From Hirundichthys speculiger (lineage: Eukaryota > Chordata > Actinopteri > Beloniformes > Exocoetidae), in assembly GCA_018398805.1 (NCBI GenBank), contig JAGFBZ010000169.1:186001-250000 (forward strand): 64,000 nucleotides of DNA, in the 5' to 3' direction. The notes under the pieces are model-generated. The model was not told the DNA's origin. It saw only the letters and a list, made by a program, of their open reading frames with translations, and searched no databases. A program made the translations under genes and the position numbers. Below are positions 57,306 to 64,000 of the stretch, in pieces. Every line of letters begins with the position of its first letter. Position 1 is the stretch's first letter.

Positions 57306-57975
57306 CAGGGGGGTCAGACTCATTTCCACTGGGGGCCACATCAGCATCATGGTGGCCCTCCAAGGGCCAGACTGACAGCATGAATGTAACAAAATGCAAT
57401 GTAAATCAAAATAAATTAAACTACACCTAAATATAATTGTTAAATAACGGTTTCTGTATTTATTATGTATTCAAGTTTCAAATATTTAACTAATTATTAT
57501 ATTAAACTCAGGGTTTGTGGTTGTTAGAGTATCCATTACCTTGGTTTTAGAAGCAGAAGCGGTTGTTTTTCTTGCAGGCTAAATTTAGCATACTTAGCTC
57601 CGTGTTTGCTGTCAGAATGCCGACGTAGATTAAACTCTTTCACGACTGACTCACATTACACAAAAGTTATACTTTTGTGTATCATTTTTTCTCTTCTTGG
57701 ACATGTTGGGGTTAGTTTGTAAAGGTTTTTCTTAAGTCCATCAGTTCTGAAAAATCGGCTTGCTCATAACTACCGTTATCGTTGTGGACAACGACGAAGT
57801 GCATGATGGGAGAAGTAGTTTTTTGTCAATATGCGCTTTAAAGCAATTTAAGCTTATTTTAAGTCTTAAAATATTGGTTTAAAATTTAAGACAATAATGC
57901 CCAATCTCTCGAGGGCCACATGAAATGATGTGGCGGGCCACATTTGGCCCGCGGGCCTCGTGTTTGACACATGTG
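57306..57975 (+). mobile_element. hAT-like element J
   Basis: The ends are CAGGGGGGTCAGACTC and GTGTTTGACACATGTG, with perfect 8-bp duplications CTCTAGTT (57298-57305 and 57976-57983). It contains GGGGGCCACATCAGC and GGGCCACATTTGGCCCGCGG, wording of a widespread animal hAT family. Confidence 0.95.
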
Positions 57976-58043
57976 CTCTAGTTATTGCTGGTTCAGGCGA
58001 CCCTGAATTCATAAGCAGTCCCGTCGTAACCCCATTCAGTCTT

Positions 58044-58084
58044 CAAGGTTCCTCCGGGGTTCCTCCGGGGTTCCTCCGGGGTTT
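58044..58084 (+). repeat. 12-bp tandem repeat GGTTCCTCCGGG
   Basis: Three to four units upstream of the Tc1-like element. Confidence 0.85.
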
Positions 58085-58752
58085 CTGTGTGTTGTTGGCT
58101 GAAGCTCATAAATATGAACAAAAAAAAAAGCCCAATTCATGTTTGAAAAAAACAGAAAAAGGTGCAACTGAGTGAGTTGCAACTTTGAAATCTTTGATTT
58201 CAGTATTCTCTTCCATGTTCCTGTCGGCTCTGAAGAAGTTCTCGTCTGTTATTTCACCCGGACGTCTCCCGCCGCAGACGTGCACACGTGTGGATTTTGA
58301 CACTGGAAGATGGTTTCAAGTCGTCTGCTGGAAGCGTAACATTTCAACGCAGAATATTTCATTCAGACGCACCCAGAAGGTGATGCTGAAACGCTCCTTA
58401 AGGTCACCGCGTGGACGACAGTCGCCCGCTGAGCTTCAGCGCCTCATTTCAGTTTACACATAAAGATCCAACAAATCCAAATGTCTGCAAAATAAGTTGA
58501 CGAAAGTATTTGGTGTCTCAAATTCTTTATTAAACTAATAATAGTACAGGAACTTTGTTTTTTAATCAGAACTTAATATTAAATTTTAGATAATAGATTA
58601 TACAGAAAATACTGTGACAAAAGTTTTGACACCCTTTTAGATTTACAAAGAATAAATGAATTTCAAGCAGGTCATTCACCTTGAACTCACCTGTGGTGAG
58701 TTTACAGGTGACAGCAATCTAGTAATCAGTCATCCAACCAGTTTAAAAGGAG

Positions 58753-59031
58753 CAACGAGTCAACAACAGTCGGAACGAGTCAACGACAGCAGGAACGAGT
58801 CAACGACTGTCGGAACGAGTCAACGACTGTCGGAACGAGTCAACGACAGTCGAAACGAGTCAACGACAGTCGGAACGAGTCAACGACAGGCGGAACAAGT
58901 CAACGACAGTCGGAACGAGTCAACGACAGTCGGAACGAGTCAACGACAGTCGAAACGAGTCAACGACAGTCGGAACGAGTCAACGACAGTCGGAACGAGT
59001 CAACGACAGTCGGAACGAGTCAACGACAGTC
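58753..59031 (+). repeat. 20-bp tandem array 1 in the Tc1 element
   Basis: About 14 units of GTCAACGACAGTCGGAACGA, just before the transposase N-terminal block. The same unit reappears at 59557-60037. Confidence 0.96.
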
Positions 59032-59410
59032 CAAAAGCAGAGAATTGTCTGAGGAAGTCAAAGAAAAGATTGTAGCAAAGCATAGACGACCTGAAGGCTA
59101 CAAGTCCATCTGCAGAGACCTTCATGTTCCTGGATCCACTGTGAGAAATGTTATAAAGAAGTTTAAGGCTCATGGGACGGTAGCCAACCTTCCAAGAAGT
59201 GGCCGCAAGAGAATTATGGATGAAAGGAAGCAGCGGATTGTTGGAATGGAGGCAGAAGAACCTCGGACAACTGCTAAACAGATTCAAGCTGACCTTCAGA
59301 CACAAGGAACAATTATTTCAACGCGTCCCGTCCGTCGCCAGTTCAATGAAAGAGGTTCTATGGTAGGAGACCCAGAAGAAGCCTCTACTGGAAGACAGAC
59401 ACAAGAAAGA

Positions 59411-59474
59411 CAAAACACACCTGAACAAGACAAAACACACCTGAACAAGACAAAACACACCTGAACAAGACAAA
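59411..59474 (+). repeat. 20-bp tandem repeat AAAACACACCTGAACAAGAC (3 units)
   Basis: Three perfect units between the HTH block and the WTDET block. A stop codon results in the original frame. Confidence 0.95.
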
Positions 59475-59556
59475 ATCCTTCTGGGAAAATGTCCTGTGGA
59501 CAGATGAGACCAAACTGGAGCTTTTTGGTGAATCACATAGACGACAGTTGAAGCAT

Positions 59557-60037
59557 GTCAAAGACAGTCGGAACGAGTCAACGACAGTCGGAACGAGTCA
59601 AAGACAGTCGGAACGAGTCAAAGACAGTCGGAACGAGTCAACGACGGTCGAAACAAGTCAACGACGGTCGGAACGAGTCAAAGACGGTCGAAACGAGTCA
59701 ACGACGGACGGAACGAGTCAAAGACCATCGAAACGAGTCAACGACGGTCGGAACGAGTCAACGACTGTCGGAACGAGTCAACGACAGTCGAAACGAGTCA
59801 ACGACAGTGGAAACGAGTCAACGACAGTCGGAACGAGTCAACGACGGTCGGAACGAGTCAACGACGGTCGGAACGAGTCAACGACAGTCGGAACGAGTCA
59901 ACGACGGACGGAACGAGTCAACGACGGACGGAACGAGTCAACGACGGTCAAAACGAGTCAAAGACCATCGAAACGAGTTAACGACAGTCAGAACGAGTCA
60001 ACGACAGTCGAAACGAGTCAACGACGGTCGGAACGAG
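59557..60037 (+). repeat. 20-bp tandem array 2 in the Tc1 element
   Basis: About 24 units of GTCAACGACGGTCGGAACGA and variants, inserted between the RRQLKHV and SLPTVKHGGG blocks of the catalytic domain. The consensus is nearly that of array 1. Confidence 0.96.
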
Positions 60038-60109
60038 ATGAAGAACAGCCTCCCTACAGTCAAACATGGAGGAGGTTCACTGATGTTCTGGGGTTGTTTT
60101 ACAGCCTCT

Positions 60110-60640
60110 GGTTCTGGGTTTGTTCTGGTGCTGGGTTTGTTCTGGTGCTGGGTTTGTTCTGGTACTGGGTTGGTTGGGTTTGGGGTTTGTTGGTGTTCTG
60201 GGTTTGTTCTGGTAAGGGTTTGTTCTGGTACTGGGTTTGTTTGGTACTGGGTTTGTTCTGGTGCTGGGTTTGTTCTGGGGGGTTTGTTCTGGTACTGGGT
60301 TTGTTTGGTGCTGGGTTTGTTCTGGTGATGGGTTTGTTCTGGTGCTGGGTTTGTTGTACTGGTACTGGGTTTGTTCTGGGATGGGTTTGTTCTGGTACTG
60401 GGTTTGTTCTGGTACTGGGTTTGTTCTGGTGCTGGGTTTGTTCTGGTGCTGGGTTTGTTCTGGTGCTGGGTTTGTGCTGGTACTGGGTTTGTGCTGGTAC
60501 TGGGTTTGTGCTGGTACTAGGTTTGTTCTGGTGCTGGGTTTGTTCTGGTACTGGGTTTGTTCTGGTACTGGGTTTGTGCTGGTACTAGGTTTGTTCTGGT
60601 ACTGGGTTTGTTCTGGTGCTGGGTTTGTTCTGGTTCTGGG
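60110..60640 (+). repeat. 17-bp tandem array GGGTTTGTTCTGGTACT in the Tc1 element
   Basis: About 31 units with GTACT or GTGCT variants, expanded at the CTGGTTCTGGG that precedes TGCCTTGAATGTGTG in the transposase sequence. Each unit has a GGG triplet. Confidence 0.96.
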
Positions 60641-61574
60641 TGCCTTGAATGTGTGCGTGGCGTTATGAAATCTGGTGATTACCAAGGTATTCTGAGAGAA
60701 ATGTTTCACCGAGTGTCATGAACCGGGTCTGGGTCGAACATCATGGGTGTTCCAGCAGAACAACGACCCAAAACACATCAGAAATCCCAGGACTGGTTCA
60801 ACAGGAAACGCTGGATGGTTCTAAAGTGGCCCGCAATGAGTCCAGATTTCAGTCCCATTGAACACCTGTGGAGGATCTGAAAATGGTTACCCTTCTAATC
60901 TGGGTCAACTGGACCAGTTTGGTAAAGCAGACTGGTCCAAACTGGCCGTAGAGGTGGAGGCATCTCACTGAAACCTACAGGAAGAGTTTGACAGCAGACA
61001 TTTTCTCCAAATATTGAATTCAAGGTGTCAATACTTTTGCCACAGCAATTTCTGTGTAATATATTATTTAAAATGAATTATTAAGTTCTGATTAAAAAAC
61101 AAAGTCCCTGTACTATTATTAGTTTAATAAAGAATTTGAGACGCCAAATACTTTCGTCAGTTTCAACTTATTTTACAGACATTTGGAGATGTTTGGTCTT
61201 TATGTGCGAGGGTGCCCAAACTTTCAGCCATGAAGGTATGTTTTATTCGTCAACCGTCACCGTGAGAGCTGGGATTTTATTGCACACATATGACGCTCCG
61301 AGGGTTTGATTTCTGGTCGTTTTATCCCACTCAGCATCACTCATCATAAAAACGTCTTTATTTGCCATTTGATTTAACAGTAACTTAAAGTTGTGATGAG
61401 CATCTGTCCACATTAACTCCAATAACGCTGCGAGATGAAATAACTAACTAACAAATCATTACCTAATGATGGACCCCTGATCAAATCAAACCATATGAAA
61501 TAGATAATGATTATTGATTCGTTAATGGTCACTTAGTTATGCAGCAAAGGCGATGTCAGGCTCCCTCTTCCCAG

Positions 61575-61602
61575 CATCCATCCATCCATCCATCCATCCA
61601 TC
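61575..61602 (+). repeat. (ATCC)n microsatellite
   Basis: Seven CATC/ATCC tetramers shortly before the CAGGCTCCTCC array. Confidence 0.95.
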
Positions 61603-61653
61603 ACTGCTCATCCACCTCCTGGCTGCAGCAGCAGAGGTCTGGACCGCCCTCTC

Positions 61654-62350
61654 CCCAGGCTCCTCCCCCAGGCTCCTCCTCCAGGCTCCTCCTCCAGGCT
61701 CCTCCCCCACGCTACCCTCCAGGCTCCTCCCCCAGGCTCCTCCCCCAGGCTCCTCCTCCAGGACTGCCCTCTCCCCAGGCTCCTCCCCCAGGCTCCTCCT
61801 CCAGGCTCCTCCTCCACGCTACCCTCTAGGCTCCTCTCCCCAGGCTCCTCCCCCAGGCTCCTCCTCCACGCCACCCTCCAGGCTCCTCCCCCAGGCTCCT
61901 CCCCAGAGTCCTCCCCAGGCTACCCTCCAGGCTCCTCCCCCACGCTACCCTCCAGGCTCCTCCCCCAGGCTCCTCCTCCAGGCCCTCCCCAGGCCTCCCA
62001 GGCTCCCCAGGCTCCTCCACCAGGCTCTCCCCCTCCCAGGCTCCTCCTCCAGGCTCCTCCTCCAGGCTCCTCCTCCAGGCTCCTCCCCCAGGCTCCTCCT
62101 CCAGGCTCCTTCCCCAGGCTCCTCCCCCACGCTACCCTCCAGGCTCCTCCTCCAGGCTCCTCCCCCAGGCTCCTCCTCCAGGCTCCTTCCCCAGGCTCCT
62201 CCCCCACGCTACCCTCCAGGCTCCTCCTCCAGGTTCCTCCCCCAGGCTCCTCCCCCACGCTACTCTCCAGGCTCCTCCTCCAGGCTCCTCCCCCAGGGTC
62301 CTCCTCCAGGCTCCTCCCCCAGGCTCCTCCCCCAGGCTCCTCCTCCAGGG
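61654..62350 (+). repeat. 13-bp minisatellite CAGGCTCCTCC(C/T)C
   Basis: About 50 units over 700 bases with interspersed ACGCTACCCTC variants. Pyrimidine-rich on the plus strand. Open frames across it (up to 267 codons) are low-complexity and not gene-like. Confidence 0.95.
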
Positions 62351-62820
62351 GGGTGACTGAGGGGGTCCCAAGCCAGATGTGATCCTTCTGGGTCTGGCGA
62401 CGCCTGAGACACCTGAAAAGGCTTTTACTTCACTGTCTAACTCTAAAATGTTAATATAATGTTAATATGTTAGCGAGCTGTCAGATTCACAGCTTTAAGG
62501 CCTTTCAGTTGTCTTTTATGTTACATCATGTAGTCGCCCTGAACAGCTTTAATGCTTCTCAGCATTTACTTTCACTCCACATGTGGCAGCATTTTTTTTT
62601 TCTTTTTTCCAGCTGTGTTAATAAATCCCTGCTCAGTACGATAGACTGTACAGGAAGAACTGGACAAACCCTCCGTGACATCACCCACGGGCTTTCTGGG
62701 AAATGCTGTTGACGCTTCATCAGCTGCGGCGCCTCCACCTCGTAGCTCGGCTAATGCTAACCCGTGATGTAAATTAGTATTACTTTGTGTTCAAGTTTGT
62801 CCTGCCTGAAGGAAGTAAGC
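62351..62820. other. intergenic stretch
   Basis: No recognised gene or repeat; an 81-codon frame at 62467-62712 has no known domain. Confidence 0.4.
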
Positions 62821-62828
62821 GAGGAAAT

Positions 62829-63493
62829 CAGTGTTGCCAGATTTGGTTGAGCCATTTCCGCCCAATCGCGTTCCAAAACCCGCCCACTTCAGGAAAAAAA
62901 ATGCCCAATAAGTGTTTTCATATGAAAACATTTCATATTTGAATAAACATGGATTTAAATGCATTTACAGAATTAAACAATTAAGCCTAACTGATTAGTT
63001 GTATTTTATCATAGTGTATCCCAACGCCAGGCCCAAGTTAGCACAGCAGCAGTAACATCAACCACGTAAACACCATTTCTTATATTTTCTCCACTTCGGC
63101 ATGATAGCCTACTTATTTAGCTAACAGATTAGCCTAGCACTTCGAGTTGAGAGAGAGCGGCTTCTGCCTCAGACTTCTGCGTCGGCGCACTAAGGTTTGT
63201 TGAGGTGACGTCACGATAGCGCGTCGTTACAGCGACTGAATAACTCACTGCCATTAAATATTTTTTAAATTGGATGACCACAATACGAGTGAGCGAAGTA
63301 TACTGAATTTTGTATTTGTACTGTTTTTAAACCATAAAATAACAGTTTGTTGTGCTGTTTTTTTTTCACAATATTAAAAAAACACCAGATGTTGGTAAAA
63401 GCAGCCCAAATTGAGTTTTTCCCAAATTTTTCCCGCCAGCTGTAGTCGAAAGTAGCCCAATTGGGCGGGAAACCACCCAATCTGGCAACACTG
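62829..63493 (+). mobile_element. hAT-like element W
   Basis: The ends are CAGTGTTGCCAGATTTGG and CCAATCTGGCAACACTG, with perfect 8-bp duplications GAGGAAAT (62821-62828 and 63494-63501). The interior contains GGGCGGGAAA motifs. Confidence 0.95.
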
Positions 63494-63719
63494 GAGGAAA
63501 TTATGGCGCTGCAGAAACGGTCCCGCACTGCCCTCTGCTGGCTGGTGGTGTAATTACAGCGCGTCGCAAACGACACAAGCGCACAAGTTAAAACACAGAA
63601 AATGGCGCCGCCTGCATGCGTATGTGCTACCTGCATGGCTCGGTACGTTACGCACAGTCAAAAACACGTTTCTTTTCTTGTGAACGAGAGACGGACTGCA
63701 GTCTGAAAACACGCGCACT

Positions 63720-64000
63720 TAGGGATGGGAATTAATAAGATTTTTCCGATTCCGATTCCATTATCGATACTGTTTAACGATTCGATTCGTTATCGATTCT
63801 AATTTGGGGAAAAAGGAGAACAAACAGTTTTATTAGCATCATTTTTTTTTTACTTAGAAGTCACGACCTTACAAACTCAACAGCGAGGTCAAAAGAGGCC
63901 CAAAGCCTGGATAACAATGTTAACTGTTGTAATATGTAACTGTGCAAATACACAAGAATGTGGAACATTTTACTAACAGATTTTTCATAATAGAAATGAA
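63720..64000 (+). mobile_element. hAT-like element V, truncated by window edge
   Basis: Starts TAGGGATGGGAATTAA followed by CGATTCCGATTCCATTATCG and similar motifs typical of hAT ends. The other end is outside the window. Confidence 0.7.

Larger units (their letters stand above)
58457..61206 (+). mobile_element. Tc1-like transposon, decayed and filled with tandem arrays
   Basis: Inverted terminal repeats of about 180 bases: 58457-58634 and 61024-61206 (for example TTCTTTATTAAACTAATAAT on the left and its complement on the right). The transposase is broken into blocks: helix-turn-helix part at 59045-59410 (LSEEVKEKIVAKHR, then SICRDLHVPGSTVRNVIKKF); first catalytic Asp in WTDETKLELFG at about 59490-59522; SLPTVKHGGGSLMFWGCF at about 60050-60104; then GCLECVRGVMKSGDYQGIL, QQNNDPKH and MSPDFSPIEHLW downstream. 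The second catalytic Asp is Asn in QQNND. Four tandem arrays interrupt it, so it cannot encode a working transposase. Confidence 0.93.

Noticed and set aside
61553..62371. 267-codon Pro/Ser-rich frame (APPPGSSPRL)
   Set aside because: Encoded by the 13-bp CAGGCTCCTCC array; looks collagen- or mucin-like only by composition.
63500..63700. Promoter or first exon of another gene (AATGGCGCCGCCTGC)
   Set aside because: GC-rich with a possible ATG, but the minus-strand frame and plus-strand frame show no recognisable family and no downstream exon is in the window.

Overview
This window is vertebrate nuclear DNA, most likely from a ray-finned (teleost) fish. It has small GT-AG exons in long introns, a linked uxs1-ecrg4 gene pair (both families exist in vertebrates; the pair is also linked in human), and a dense load of Tc1-like, hAT-like, Harbinger-like and LINE-tail repeats of teleost type. 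The species cannot be determined from the sequence alone.

Gene 1, plus strand, 724-40847: uxs1, UDP-glucuronic acid decarboxylase 1. Fourteen coding exons are present; the first coding exon lies left of the window. The exons join in phase into 388 codons ending in TGA at 40845-40847, followed by a 3' UTR with AATAAA signals at 41349 and 41428. Gene 2, minus strand, 53622-41592: ecrg4, the augurin prohormone. It is complete in four exons (145 residues), with AATAAA signals on the minus strand near 41530 and 41470. The genes are tail to tail, with stop codons 744 bases apart and 3' ends that meet or overlap near 41.43-41.53 kb. They are not known to share a pathway: uxs1 makes UDP-xylose for proteoglycan linker synthesis in the secretory pathway, and ecrg4 encodes a secreted peptide precursor.

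Nearly everything else is transposon or tandem repeat. At least a dozen hAT-like non-autonomous elements can be delimited by terminal inverted repeats and 8-bp target duplications (several perfect), many of them nested. There are also two TA-flanked elements, one TTAA-flanked element, a Harbinger-like remnant with a MADF-domain fragment, an element with a frameshifted THAP-like domain, one with a Myb/SANT-like frame, LINE 3' ends, and a decayed Tc1 element carrying four tandem arrays.

Large minisatellites lie at 15171-16100 (uxs1 intron 4), 33157-34910 (uxs1 intron 9), 43624-46157 (ecrg4 intron 1), 58753-60640 (inside the Tc1 element) and 61654-62350. All the very long open frames in the window come from these arrays, whose units are often multiples of three; I do not regard them as genes. 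No third protein-coding gene, tRNA, rRNA or CRISPR array was recognised. I found no convincing new biological system; the most unusual items are the tandem-array-riddled Tc1 element, the CpG-dense array beside ecrg4 exon 2, and the composite nested transposons.
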